From an uncultured Bacteroidales bacterium (lineage in GTDB: Bacteria; Bacteroidota; Bacteroidia; Bacteroidales; UBA932): a stretch of 64,000 nt of DNA. Below, piece after piece: positions 44,078-53,364 of this stretch (positions are counted from its first letter, which is position 1; the number at the start of each line of letters is the position of its first letter). A model generated the notes under the pieces. It was not told the DNA's origin and made no database searches. It was given only the letters and a program-made list of their open reading frames with translations. The stretch is taken from the NCBI GenBank assembly GCA_944323785.1, contig CALUTU010000012.1:1-64000 (forward strand), in the 5' to 3' direction. A program made the position numbers and the translations under genes.

Positions 44078-44566
44078 CTACTGAAGTTTTAAGATTTGAT
44101 CAAAAAGCTCCTCCTCGCTGCCGGGGGTATAGCCGGTGTGGGTGTACACCACATTGCCGTCCTTGTCCAGAACGAAGACCGTAGGCTGGGTCTGCACGTT
44201 CATGGCCCGCTTCAGGTCGCTGTTCTCGTCCAGCAGGATAGTGAAGTCCGTCCAGCCGCGGCCGCCCACCATGGGCTTAACCTTGGCACTGGAGCGGGAA
44301 TCATCGGTGGATACGGCTACTACCTTGAAGTCCGCCTCTTCAATCCAGTCAACATAGGCATCATTGATAGCCCCGAGTTCCTGCAGACAGGGCTTGCAGG
44401 TGGTGTACCAGAAAGAGAGGATTACGGGGACACCGTCATCTAAAATTGACTGTACATTAACTACATTACCGTCAATGTCCTTGACCTCCACACTGGGAAG
44501 ACCTTTCTGTGCCCATGTAACTACGGACATCAGACAAAGAGCTGATATAATAAATAAACGCTTCAT
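44078..44566 (-). CDS. TlpA-like periplasmic thioredoxin
   Basis: 162 residues. Signal peptide ending at TWAQ, then a thioredoxin fold with active site TTCKPC (Cys57 and Cys60) and the conserved cis-Pro region TQPTVFVLDKDG. TlpA/ResA-like proteins reduce disulfides or apocytochromes in the periplasm. DsbD, encoded two genes upstream in the same operon, is the natural source of reductant. 15 and 4 bases separate it from its neighbours. Confidence 0.9.
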   Translation of the reverse strand: MKRLFIISALCLMSVVTWAQKGLPSVEVKDIDGNVVNVQSILDDGVPVILSFWYTTCKPCLQELGAINDAYVDWIEEADFKVVAVSTDDSRSSAKVKPMVGGRGWTDFTILLDENSDLKRAMNVQTQPTVFVLDKDGNVVYTHTGYTPGSEEELFDQILKLQ

Positions 44567-44581
44567 TTGTTACATTATTAT

Positions 44582-46006
44582 TTAATTCTCGTACTCAAAC
44601 AGAGCAAATCCGTTAACTGGAATATTTACTACGTTATCAATTAACATATTATAATCCGCGTATAAGACACCAGAAACCTGTCCTGAGAAAGTATCGTCTT
44701 TAGCAATCCATACACAGACATAACAGTTGTTTATATCCTCTACCGTAGAAGGGATTGGCATAGTGTAAGTAAGTTCCTGAACAGACTCTGTAGAAAGTGA
44801 CAGGTCATCACCCATATAATGGGTAAATTCGTCTTTTACTACAAAATTGTGTTCATAGCTTGCACCAGCTCCACTCTGTTGACCAACAATGTGGCTTTCC
44901 ATCAAGAATACTCCAATAGTGTACACACCTGCCTCCTTAGATGCTACTGAGATATTGGCATCTACGTTGGAACCGCTGACAGATACTGTACCACCTATCA
45001 CGGTATTGGCAGGGATATTAGTTCTAGCCTCTTCTGTAAGTTGCGTGAATATTGCAGCATTAGTGCTCGGATTATTGTTTTCTACTACTGCATACCCATT
45101 AACTATACCACGTGGGAAATATCTAGTAGCGAATGCATTCATCCATTCAAGCCAATAATCGTAAACCCACCAGTCACTGCCCGCCATTATTCCATAGATT
45201 GTAAATGGAAGGAAACGGCCACCTGTCTCTTCATATGCCAATGTCATTGCTTCAGACATCATAGGGCAGTATCCGCAAGTGGTTGCCGTGAAACGTATTC
45301 CCAATGTTCTTCTGTAGAAATCGCGGCTGAAGTCTGCTACCAGCTCGCCCATCTGGGAAACCTCGATAGTCGCGGTGGTGACTCCGTCAACGCCGTTGAG
45401 GGTTATCTCGGCTGTACGGACCTCTCCGTCATTGGCAGCTACCGACATGTTGATGTTGTAGGTACGGTATGCGGAATATGTGGCGTTGTCCGCCAGAAGA
45501 GTGGAATCGGACTCTGTCACGCTGTCGATTGTCAGCCAGTCTACACCTTCTGCCACAACGGCATCAAAATCGGTATTGCCCTTTATTGAGAATGTATAAG
45601 ACTGCTCCTCACCGCTCACACTGGCAGTCTTCTTTGAGACATCCCAGCCCGGAACGGGGTCCTGGATAACATAGAACTGGGTATTGGTACCGTCGTTGAC
45701 CATGAAGCCGGCCACTCTTTCTGTAAGCTCGGTGTTGAGTTCCATAACTTTCACTGTAAGGCTGTTTGTTCCGGGCACTACATCGAAAGGCTCTACACTG
45801 AACCATTCGTTGGTATTGAACACTGTTCCCTCACCGTCGAACTCCAACTCGACAGTCACAGCGGCATTCATCTCATTGGGAACAAAGATAGACTGACCTA
45901 TGATAGCAGGTCTGCCGGAGTCTTTATTATCCGAGCAGGATGTGAAAAATACCGCAGTGCCAACAGCTGCGGCACCGCAGAGAATCATTTTTGCTAAACT
46001 TTTCAT
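44582..46006 (-). CDS. Omp28-related lipoprotein with BACON-like domains and CxxC
   Basis: 474 residues. Lipobox FTS-C with Cys near 24. Two BACON/Ig-like domains span about 30-225 (including SYTFSIKGNTDFDAVVAEGVDWL). Then comes the Omp28 domain with a thioredoxin-like start TATTCGYCPMMSEAM (Cys244 and Cys247). It lies between DsbD and a periplasmic thioredoxin, so the CGYC pair is probably redox-active or a substrate. Exact function unknown. Confidence 0.85.
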   Translation of the reverse strand: MKSLAKMILCGAAAVGTAVFFTSCSDNKDSGRPAIIGQSIFVPNEMNAAVTVELEFDGEGTVFNTNEWFSVEPFDVVPGTNSLTVKVMELNTELTERVAGFMVNDGTNTQFYVIQDPVPGWDVSKKTASVSGEEQSYTFSIKGNTDFDAVVAEGVDWLTIDSVTESDSTLLADNATYSAYRTYNINMSVAANDGEVRTAEITLNGVDGVTTATIEVSQMGELVADFSRDFYRRTLGIRFTATTCGYCPMMSEAMTLAYEETGGRFLPFTIYGIMAGSDWWVYDYWLEWMNAFATRYFPRGIVNGYAVVENNNPSTNAAIFTQLTEEARTNIPANTVIGGTVSVSGSNVDANISVASKEAGVYTIGVFLMESHIVGQQSGAGASYEHNFVVKDEFTHYMGDDLSLSTESVQELTYTMPIPSTVEDINNCYVCVWIAKDDTFSGQVSGVLYADYNMLIDNVVNIPVNGFALFEYEN

Positions 46007-46034
46007 GATAAAAACTTTAAGTATTGATTAATTA

Positions 46035-48047
46035 TTATTTTCTGTAATTCTCCAGTCCTCCCTTGAGGAACTGCACAAATGCGTCTACATCCAGATCGTA
46101 ACTTCTGGGCTCGGCCAGCAGCTCGCCGTTACGGCCCTCAAGCACGTAGCAAGGCTGCGCGTTGACGCCGTACTGGGTGGTCGCTATATGCGAGTTGATC
46201 TTTCCTATATCCTTCAGCGTCCTGTTGCCCACTGTGATCCAGTCGCTCTCATCCGCTCTCTTCTTATCGTCGCAGTACATGGCCAGCACCACGAAGTCAT
46301 TGCGGAGCATGTCTAGCACCTGAGGGTCAGACCAGACGCGGGTCTCCATCTCGCGGCAGTTGACACAGCCATGGCCGGTGAAGTCTATGAACAGAGGCTT
46401 GCCTACTTTTTCAGCGTACTCCCTGGCCTCATTGATCTCGAAGAAGCCCTTCAGTCCGTGAGGAAGATGCAGGAAGTCACTGTACTTGGGTGTACCCATA
46501 TCCAGTGCCTCGGTCTGAGCGGATGCCTCAGTGCCCGAAGACTGAATCACGACCGGAGCCTGCTCCTGACCCAGCACGAAATCCTGAGTCGTAAGAGGAG
46601 GCAGATAGCCGGAAAGGGCCTTTAGAGGCGCACCCCACATACCGGGGATAAGGTAAACCACGAACGAGAACACTATGATAACCAGAGTAAGACGGCCCAC
46701 GCCTATGTGCTTCACCTCGTCATCGTGAGCGAACTTGATCTTGCCCAGCAGGTAGAGGCCCAGCAGGGTGAAGACCACAATCCAGATAGCCAGGTAGACT
46801 TCCCTGTCCAGAAGACCCCAGTGATAGGTCTGGTCGGCTGTGGAGAGGAACTTGAAGCCGAGGGCCACCTCTATGAAGGCAATCACGACCTTGACGGTAT
46901 TGAGCCATCCTCCGCTCTTAGGCAGCTTCTTGAGCATTGAGGGGAAGAGAGCGAATATCGTAAACGGCAGAGCGAACGCTATAGAGAACGCCAGCATGGC
47001 TATAATCGGCTCCCAGAACTCACCCTGAGTGGCCTTGATGAGCACCGCTCCTACGATAGGGCCCGTGCAGGAGAACGATACGAGCACAAGGGTAAGAGCG
47101 AGGAAGAAGATGCCTCCGAATCCCTTTGTGTCAGCTTTCGAGTCGGACTTGTTGACCAGCTTGGAGGGCATGGTTATCTCGAATGCTCCGAAGAACGAGG
47201 CCGCGAATATCATGAATACTATGAAGAATATGATATTGGGCAGCCAGTGCGTAGCCAGCCAGTTGAAGATGTCGGCCGTCACTGCGTCTCCTCCGACAAT
47301 CCTGGTCACCAGGATGATGATTGCAATCGGCAAGGTATAGAGAGCCACGATGAAGATACCGTAAATGGCGGCCCTCATACGGCCTCTGGCAACACTGCCG
47401 TCTCCTTTGAGGAAGTACGATACAGTCATAGGCACCATAGGGAACACGCACGGTGTGAGCAGGGCTGCAAAGCCCCACAGAATAGCCTCTATGATGATGC
47501 CCCACAGGCTCTTGCCCTCAGTGCCGGCGGCCTCAGAAGGAGCGGATATTGTATCCTCGGCATACAGGTCCACCTCAGTCACGGTCATATCGGGAAGGCT
47601 CACCGTCCAGGCCAGTTCCTGAGGAGTCGTACAGTTGTTCTCGTCGCAGGTCATCCACTCCACGTAGAGTTCCACCTCTGCGTTTTTCTTTTTCAGGCGG
47701 ATGTCCTGTGAGAATGTCACGCTCTCCTCGAAATACCCGATCTCCATCATATAGATGTCGTCGTAGTATTTATAAGGTTCCTTGGAGATGGTAACGCCTC
47801 CTACTTTCTCAGCCCGGCGGCCGTCAGCGATATTGAACTCCGCCACCGTAGCCGTAGGTCCGAACTCCGTCCGGAGAGTGTCATAGATATGCCAGCTGGA
47901 GTCTATATCCGCCGTCATTGACACGCGGTACAGATCCTTCTCCAACTGCTTTACCTCTGTCCTCCACTGCGCATGGGTCTCCTGCGCGGCTACTGAGACT
48001 ATTGATGCCCCCATCAGAAGGAGCAGCAACATTAACCTTTTTTTCAT
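46035..48047 (-). CDS. dsbD: Thiol:disulfide interchange protein DsbD
   Basis: 670 residues. Signal peptide (ASIVSVAAQ), an N-terminal DsbD-alpha-like domain with a Cys pair in EWMTCDENNCT, eight membrane helices (about 190-470) with conserved cysteines in FAALLTPCVFPMVPMT and LVSFSCTGPIVGAVL, then a C-terminal thioredoxin domain DFTGHGCVNCREME (Cys561 and Cys564). It moves electrons from cytoplasmic thioredoxin to the periplasm. First gene of a four-gene operon with a clear promoter. A signal peptide and full domain set indicate it is complete. Confidence 0.95.
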   Translation of the reverse strand: MKKRLMLLLLLMGASIVSVAAQETHAQWRTEVKQLEKDLYRVSMTADIDSSWHIYDTLRTEFGPTATVAEFNIADGRRAEKVGGVTISKEPYKYYDDIYMMEIGYFEESVTFSQDIRLKKKNAEVELYVEWMTCDENNCTTPQELAWTVSLPDMTVTEVDLYAEDTISAPSEAAGTEGKSLWGIIIEAILWGFAALLTPCVFPMVPMTVSYFLKGDGSVARGRMRAAIYGIFIVALYTLPIAIIILVTRIVGGDAVTADIFNWLATHWLPNIIFFIVFMIFAASFFGAFEITMPSKLVNKSDSKADTKGFGGIFFLALTLVLVSFSCTGPIVGAVLIKATQGEFWEPIIAMLAFSIAFALPFTIFALFPSMLKKLPKSGGWLNTVKVVIAFIEVALGFKFLSTADQTYHWGLLDREVYLAIWIVVFTLLGLYLLGKIKFAHDDEVKHIGVGRLTLVIIVFSFVVYLIPGMWGAPLKALSGYLPPLTTQDFVLGQEQAPVVIQSSGTEASAQTEALDMGTPKYSDFLHLPHGLKGFFEINEAREYAEKVGKPLFIDFTGHGCVNCREMETRVWSDPQVLDMLRNDFVVLAMYCDDKKRADESDWITVGNRTLKDIGKINSHIATTQYGVNAQPCYVLEGRNGELLAEPRSYDLDVDAFVQFLKGGLENYRK

Positions 48048-48105
48048 TTCCTTAATAATAAACGATTTAATATCTAAACTACAGTTTATAACTCACACTA
48101 AACTG

Positions 48106-48135
48106 CAAAAGTAAAAAATCATTTTAAAAAAACAA
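48106..48135 (-). promoter_or_regulatory. Promoter of the DsbD-Omp28-TlpA-DUF6029 operon
   Basis: Minus strand TTG (48135-48133), 19-base spacer, TACTTTTG (48113-48106). Leader about 55 bases. It starts only five bases past the end of the fabG terminator. Confidence 0.78.
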
Positions 48136-48139
48136 AAAA

Positions 48140-48180
48140 AGCCGGCTGATAATCAATGATAATCAATGATTCAGCCGACT
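48140..48180 (-). terminator. Intrinsic terminator at the end of the hut-fab run
   Basis: Minus strand AGTCGGCTGA (48180-48171) pairs with TCAGCCGGCT (48149-48140), one mismatch, then a long run TTTTTTTGTTTTTTT. The loop contains the tandem direct repeat AATCAATGAT twice. It follows fabG by about 30 bases. Confidence 0.85.
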
Positions 48181-48210
48181 TTTATGTTCTGTCCGGAATT
48201 AGATACGGGC

Positions 48211-48960
48211 CTAAAGCATACCGCCGTCGCAGATGATGACCTGGCCAGTCACGTATGAGGAAAGGTCGGAGGCAAGGAAGAGGGCCACGTTGGCTATGTC
48301 CTCGGGGGTACCGCCACGGCGGAGGGGAATCTTCTTGTTCCACTCCTGACGCACCTCCTCGGGAAGGGCATTGGTCATGTCGGTGATGATGAAGCCCGGA
48401 GCGATGGCGTTGGCGCGGATGCCGCGGGAGCCCATCTCCTTGGCTATGGACTTGGCCAGACCGATCAGACCTGCCTTCGAGGCGGAGTAGTTGCACTGTC
48501 CGGCATTGCCGTTGACTCCTACTACGGATGAGATGTTGATGATGCTGCCTCCTCTCTGACGGGCCATTATGGGTGTCAGGGCATGGGTGAAGTTGAACGC
48601 GCTCTTGAGATTGACCGTGATGACGCTGTCCCACTGCTGCTCCGACATCCTCATCATCAGACCGTCACGGGTGATGCCGGCGTTGTTGACCAGCACGTCG
48701 ATGTGACCGAAGTCCTTGACTATCTGGTCCACCGTGGCGTGAGCCTGCTCGAAGTCAGCGGCGTTGGAGGCATAGCCCCGGCACTCCACTCCGAGAGCCT
48801 TGATCTCCTCTACCGTATTCTTGAAATTGTCATCTTCCTTGAGGTCGGTAAATGCGATGTCCGCTCCGGCCGAGGCCAGTTTCATGGCGATGGCCTTGCC
48901 TATGCCGCGTGCGGCACCTGTAATAAGGGCGACCTTACCCTTTAATAATCCTTCTAACAT
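48211..48960 (-). CDS. fabG: 3-oxoacyl-ACP reductase
   Basis: 249 residues from ATG 48960; an ATG at 48972 would overlap the fabZ stop. SDR fold: TGAARGIG (14-21), VNNAGITRD (91-99), catalytic Ser144, Tyr158 and Lys162 (NYSASK). Reduces 3-oxoacyl-ACP with NADPH in the elongation cycle. Final gene of a seven-gene minus-strand run; a strong terminator follows. FabZ, FabF and FabH upstream complete most of the cycle; no enoyl-ACP reductase is in the window. Confidence 0.95.
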   Translation of the reverse strand: MLEGLLKGKVALITGAARGIGKAIAMKLASAGADIAFTDLKEDDNFKNTVEEIKALGVECRGYASNAADFEQAHATVDQIVKDFGHIDVLVNNAGITRDGLMMRMSEQQWDSVITVNLKSAFNFTHALTPIMARQRGGSIINISSVVGVNGNAGQCNYSASKAGLIGLAKSIAKEMGSRGIRANAIAPGFIITDMTNALPEEVRQEWNKKIPLRRGGTPEDIANVALFLASDLSSYVTGQVIICDGGML

Positions 48961-48964
48961 AATA

Positions 48965-49396
48965 TTATCCATTTACTTTATCATTAGGTACAACGGCAAA
49001 CGAGAGGCTGGCCTCCACGCAGAGGTTGCCATCTACGTATGCCTTGGCATCTATCCAGAAGAGCATGGCCCTGTGATTGGTGATACGGGCATGAACCTCT
49101 ATGGTGTCGCCCGGCACGACCTGATGTTTGAATCGGGTCTTGTCGATGCCGGTGAACAGCGTGGTGTGCCCTACCAGATAGTCCTTGATGAGCAGCGAGC
49201 TGCACTGCCCCATGATCTCACACAGGATGACTCCGGGCACTATGGGCTGTCCGGGGAAGTGTCCCTGGAGGAAGAACTCATCGCCTCTGACATGATACTT
49301 TCCGATGACAGTTCCGTCTTCCTGAAGCTCCATCTCGTCCACGAGCAGCATGGGCTCGCGGTGGCGTAAAAATTTCTTAATCTCTTCTCTATCCAT
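48965..49396 (-). CDS. fabZ: 3-hydroxyacyl-ACP dehydratase FabZ-like
   Basis: 143 residues, one hot-dog domain. Active-site His46 in FLQGHFPGQPIVPGV and Glu60 in ILCEIMGQ. Dehydrates 3-hydroxyacyl-ACP to trans-2-enoyl-ACP. Four bases separate its stop from fabG; fabF lies 30 bases upstream. The sequence fits FabZ rather than FabA. Confidence 0.93.
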   Translation of the reverse strand: MDREEIKKFLRHREPMLLVDEMELQEDGTVIGKYHVRGDEFFLQGHFPGQPIVPGVILCEIMGQCSSLLIKDYLVGHTTLFTGIDKTRFKHQVVPGDTIEVHARITNHRAMLFWIDAKAYVDGNLCVEASLSFAVVPNDKVNG

Positions 49397-49426
49397 ATTG
49401 AGTTTGGTTTTAGTTGTTTGTCTTTA

Positions 49427-50692
49427 CTACAGACGTCTGAAGGCCAGCACTGCATTGTGTCCGCCGAATCCGAGAGACGAGGACAGGGCCATGGTCAGCT
49501 CAGCCTTGCGGGCAGTGTTGGGATTGACATCCAGGTCGCACTCGGGATCGGGCTCCTTATAATTAATGGTAGGAGGCACTATGCCGTCGTGCAGGGCCAT
49601 GACTGCGGCCACGGCCTCGATACCGCCGGCGGCTCCGAGAGCATGTCCGGTCATGGACTTGGTGGAGCACAGGATGGCGCGGCGGGCCTCGGTCTCACCG
49701 AGAGCCAGCTTGATGGCCGCGGTCTCCGACTTGTCGTTCAGCGGAGTTCCGGTACCGTGGGTATTGATGTGCAGCAGGTCGGAAGGACTGTAATGCGCCT
49801 CGGTCAGGGCCTGCTTGAAAGCCTTGGCCGGGGTCGAACCGTCCGGACAGGGTGCCGTATAATGGTAAGCGTCGCAGGTGTTGCCGTATCCGCAGATCTC
49901 GGCATATATCTTCGCCCCGCGGGCCACGGCGTGCTCATACTCCTCCAGTATCACTACTCCTGCGCCCTCGGCTATCACGAAACCCTGACGGCGGGCGTCA
50001 AACGGCAGGGAAGCCGCCATGGGATCCTCCGCCGGAGAAAGGGCCTTGCTGTTGGAGAAGCCTCCGATAGCCAGAGGTGTGACGGCAGCCTCGGTACCGC
50101 CGGCGATGATGGCGTCGGCATAGCCGAACTTAATCGCCCTGTAAGCCTCGCCTATCGAGTGTGTACCTGTCGCACAGGCCGTCACGATAGGCAGACAGGG
50201 GCCCTTCGCATGATGGGCTATGGCCACGTTACCGGCCGCGATGTTGGCTATCATCGTAGGGATGAACAGAGGGGATATCCACTGCGGGCCGTCCTTTATC
50301 AGCTTGGCCGTCTCGTTGACGAAGGAGTGCATACCTCCGATACCTGAGCCGATATAGACTCCGAAACGGTCCGAATGAACAGTTCCGGGAGTATCGTCCT
50401 CCTCGTTATCGGTAGACTTGAGTCCGCTCATGGCCACGGCCTGGTTGGCTGCGGCGAGAGCGAAGAGGCTGAAACGGTCGAACTTCCTGGCCGCCTTGGG
50501 CTCGATGCCGTAGTCGGCCGGCTTGAAATCCTTGACCTCGCCTGCGATCTTCACTGAGAGACCGTCCGTAGGGAACTGGGTGATATAGTCTATACCGCAG
50601 ACACCGTTCACGATGTTCTTCCAGAAAGTCTCTACATTATTTCCGACAGGAGTCACAACTCCCATTCCTGTCACTACTACTCTTTTTTCCAT
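49427..50692 (-). CDS. fabF: 3-oxoacyl-ACP synthase II
   Basis: 421 residues, thiolase-fold elongating condensing enzyme. Nucleophile Cys173 in VTACATGTHSIGEAY, catalytic His in INTHGTGTPLNDKSE and His in SMTGHALGAAGGIEA, giving the Cys-His-His triad of FabF/B. Thirteen bases after fabH. It condenses malonyl-ACP with a growing acyl-ACP. Confidence 0.95.
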   Translation of the reverse strand: MEKRVVVTGMGVVTPVGNNVETFWKNIVNGVCGIDYITQFPTDGLSVKIAGEVKDFKPADYGIEPKAARKFDRFSLFALAAANQAVAMSGLKSTDNEEDDTPGTVHSDRFGVYIGSGIGGMHSFVNETAKLIKDGPQWISPLFIPTMIANIAAGNVAIAHHAKGPCLPIVTACATGTHSIGEAYRAIKFGYADAIIAGGTEAAVTPLAIGGFSNSKALSPAEDPMAASLPFDARRQGFVIAEGAGVVILEEYEHAVARGAKIYAEICGYGNTCDAYHYTAPCPDGSTPAKAFKQALTEAHYSPSDLLHINTHGTGTPLNDKSETAAIKLALGETEARRAILCSTKSMTGHALGAAGGIEAVAAVMALHDGIVPPTINYKEPDPECDLDVNPNTARKAELTMALSSSLGFGGHNAVLAFRRL

Positions 50693-50705
50693 ATTCTATT
50701 CGTTT

Positions 50706-51662
50706 TTATTTTGACCAGCGGAGAACACACGCTCCTGTGGTGAATCCTGCTCCGAACGCGCTGAGCAGCAGCAGTTCTCCTGTTCTTAATTGATTACCTC
50801 TGCTGAGGTCGTCCAGCAAAGCCGGGATAGAGGCCGAAGAGGTGTTCCCGTACTTGTCCAGGTTGAAGGGGAACTTGCTCTTGTCCTGATTGACGAAATG
50901 CCGGATCGACTCGATGATACGTACATTGGCCTGATGCAGCACATACAGGTCTATGTCATCGGCGGTGATACCGGCCATGGTCAGCACCTTGTCTATGTCC
51001 TTGATAGAAGACGAGACCGCCAGCTTGAAGACATCCTGGCCGTTCATCGACACTCCGTCAGTATCCGTCTCCTCCTTGGTGACAAAGGGAGTCGGCTGAA
51101 GCCTGCGCCTCTGGTACAGGGCCTCCACCTTACAGTGAGTGGACAGACGGATGGCCTTGAGGTCATCGCCCTTGGTCACGACCACAGCCCCGGCCGCATC
51201 TCCGAAGAGAATGCAGCTGGAGCGGTCCTTCCAGTTCATCATCCTGGACGGCTCCTCGGCGCAGACTATCAGGATATTCTTCATATCCTTGGTAGCCAGA
51301 TAAGCCTCGGCGATATCCAGAGCGTAAAGAAATCCGGTGCAGGCGCAGTTGATGTCCATCGTGGGACACGTGGCTCCTATCTTGCCCTGGATGATGCAGC
51401 CCAGACCGGGAGTGACATATTCGTTCACCACATTGGAGCAGATGATGAAGTCTATCTGCTCGGAAGTGACTCCGGCATCCTCCATCGCCTTGGTGGCGGC
51501 TGTGGAAGCCAGATCCTCCAGATTCTCGGACGATATCACACGCCTCTCGTGGATACCTGTCCTGGTGACAATCCACTCGTCACTCGTATCCAGGAAGTTC
51601 TCCAGCATGGCATTGGTCACTGTCAGAGAGGGACGGGCGCTTCCTGTTCCAATGATCTTCAT
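50706..51662 (-). CDS. fabH: 3-oxoacyl-ACP synthase III
   Basis: 318 residues. Initiating condensing enzyme: Cys108 in NCACTGFLYAL, His in VLHQANVRI, Asn in KYGNTSSASIP, giving the Cys-His-Asn triad. It condenses an acyl-CoA primer with malonyl-ACP; Bacteroidetes often use branched primers, but specificity is not visible. Its start lies one base after the stop of the upstream ftcD gene, so the fatty-acid genes appear to be a direct continuation of the hut operon. Confidence 0.95.
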   Translation of the reverse strand: MKIIGTGSARPSLTVTNAMLENFLDTSDEWIVTRTGIHERRVISSENLEDLASTAATKAMEDAGVTSEQIDFIICSNVVNEYVTPGLGCIIQGKIGATCPTMDINCACTGFLYALDIAEAYLATKDMKNILIVCAEEPSRMMNWKDRSSCILFGDAAGAVVVTKGDDLKAIRLSTHCKVEALYQRRRLQPTPFVTKEETDTDGVSMNGQDVFKLAVSSSIKDIDKVLTMAGITADDIDLYVLHQANVRIIESIRHFVNQDKSKFPFNLDKYGNTSSASIPALLDDLSRGNQLRTGELLLLSAFGAGFTTGACVLRWSK

Positions 51663-51663
51663 A

Positions 51664-53361
51664 TCAGTTTATCTTTGAATTGACGATTTCCAGCACTTTC
51701 TTCTCCTGCTTCTCAGCCTCGGCGGCTATCTCAGCGGCCTCTGCTACCAGAGCGTCGGCTTTTTCGCGGTCCTTCAGTCCGGAAGCGTTGATCTTGACGT
51801 TGAGGAATGCACCGAGCACGGCCGAACGGGCTGCCAGAGCACCTACACCGGCATCGGAGACTGAGTTGGGATTACCCTCGGAAGCCATGGCCTCCACCAG
51901 CCCGAATACCTTGAATGAGGCCTTCATCGTCCTCAAAGGTACCTCGGTGGCATAGAGAGTAGCCTCCTGCATGGCTGCGGCACGGGCCTCCTTCTCCTCG
52001 TCGGTTTTCTTGGGAAGCGACATGGCGTCCATGATACGGTTGAATGCGGCCGTATCCTCGTCCACCAGGTGCAGCAGCTCGTACATCAGGTCCTGACCCT
52101 TCTCTGCCCACTGGGAGAACTTGGGGCACTGGTCGTCCCAGCCCCTCTTGTGCGAGGACAGGTTGGCCACCATAGCACCGAGAGCGGCGCCGAGAGAGCC
52201 CATATATGCGGATATCGATCCGCCGCCGGGAGCCGGAGACTCGCGGGAAGTCTCCTCAGCGAAGCCGCGGACAGTCAGGTCCACCAGCTTGGGCGTCTTG
52301 TCGCTGTCCTCGAGGATGTACTCGATGACCTTCTCGCGGGGATTGAATGGCTTGAGGTCGTCCAGTCCCATGGACTTGACGGCTATCTTCACGATATCGT
52401 CCTCGGGAATACCGCAGGAGCGGTTCTGCTTTGCCAGATAATGCTTGCCGGCATCAATGAGCACCTTCTTGGGAATAAGGCCGACTATCTCCGAGCCGGT
52501 CACCCTGATACCGCGGGCATGGGCTTTCTCGCAGACCTCGTCAAAGGCCACGTGTACAGGAGTGACGTTGATGTTGGTCACGTTCATGGACACCTGTGCG
52601 ATGCCGTATTCCTCGATATACCAGCCTATGGCCTTGCAGCCCTTGAGCGTTCCGGGAATCCATACCACGTTGCCGTCCGCATCCTTCACCACCTTTCCCG
52701 TAATCGGGTCTCCCTCCCTCTTCTTACGGCCCTTCTCGCGCACGTCAAAGGCGATGGAATTGGCCCTGCGGGTAGAAGTGGTGTTGAGGTTGTAGTTGAT
52801 GGCTACGAGGAAATCCCTGGCACCCACTGCGGTAGCACCTGTGCGGGCGGTGTAGTCGTCTATCACTGCGGGACCGAAATCCGGCTTTACACCGTCGGCG
52901 AATCTCTTGGCCAGACCCTCGTACTCTCCGCTGCGGCATACAGCCAGGTTCCTGCGCTCGGGAGTATAGGCCGCGCTCTCATAGCAGAATACCGGGATGC
53001 CGAGTTCCTCGCCAATCCTCTTGGCCAGGCTGCGGGCATACTCCACGCACTCCTCCATGGTCACGCCGGCGATAGGCACGAGAGGGCACACGTCGGTGGC
53101 ACCCATACGGGGATGCTCACCGTGATGATGCCTCATGTCGATGACTTCCGAAGCCTTCTTGACTGCGCGGAATGCCGCCTCCATCACCTTCTCTGGCTCA
53201 CCCACGAAAGTGACTACGGTACGGTTGGTGGCCGCACCCGGATCCACGTCGAGAAGCCTTACGCCCTCAACGCTCTCGGCAGCGTCTGTAATCTGCTTGA
53301 TAATCTGCATGTCACGTCCCTCGCTGAAGTTGGGGACACATTCGATCAATTTTCTTGTCAT
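51664..53361 (-). CDS. ftcD: Glutamate formimidoyltransferase - formimidoyl-THF cyclodeaminase fusion
   Basis: 565 residues. Residues about 1-330 are the formiminotransferase (starts KLIECVPNFSEGRDMQIIKQITDA; RHHHGEHPRMGATDVCPL near 78-95); from about 359 to the end is the cyclodeaminase (LVDLTVRGFAEETSRESPAPGG). Both activities in one chain transfer the formimino group from formiminoglutamate to tetrahydrofolate and release ammonia, giving glutamate and 5,10-methenyl-THF. The fused layout matches animal FTCD; many bacteria keep two genes. Gaps to hutI and fabH are three and one bases. Confidence 0.95.
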   Translation of the reverse strand: MTRKLIECVPNFSEGRDMQIIKQITDAAESVEGVRLLDVDPGAATNRTVVTFVGEPEKVMEAAFRAVKKASEVIDMRHHHGEHPRMGATDVCPLVPIAGVTMEECVEYARSLAKRIGEELGIPVFCYESAAYTPERRNLAVCRSGEYEGLAKRFADGVKPDFGPAVIDDYTARTGATAVGARDFLVAINYNLNTTSTRRANSIAFDVREKGRKKREGDPITGKVVKDADGNVVWIPGTLKGCKAIGWYIEEYGIAQVSMNVTNINVTPVHVAFDEVCEKAHARGIRVTGSEIVGLIPKKVLIDAGKHYLAKQNRSCGIPEDDIVKIAVKSMGLDDLKPFNPREKVIEYILEDSDKTPKLVDLTVRGFAEETSRESPAPGGGSISAYMGSLGAALGAMVANLSSHKRGWDDQCPKFSQWAEKGQDLMYELLHLVDEDTAAFNRIMDAMSLPKKTDEEKEARAAAMQEATLYATEVPLRTMKASFKVFGLVEAMASEGNPNSVSDAGVGALAARSAVLGAFLNVKINASGLKDREKADALVAEAAEIAAEAEKQEKKVLEIVNSKIN

Positions 53362-53364
53362 GAT

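Noticed and set aside
48150..48170. Tandem repeat AATCAATGAT as a possible iteron or CRISPR-like repeat
   Set aside because: Only two copies, lying in the loop of the terminator after fabG.
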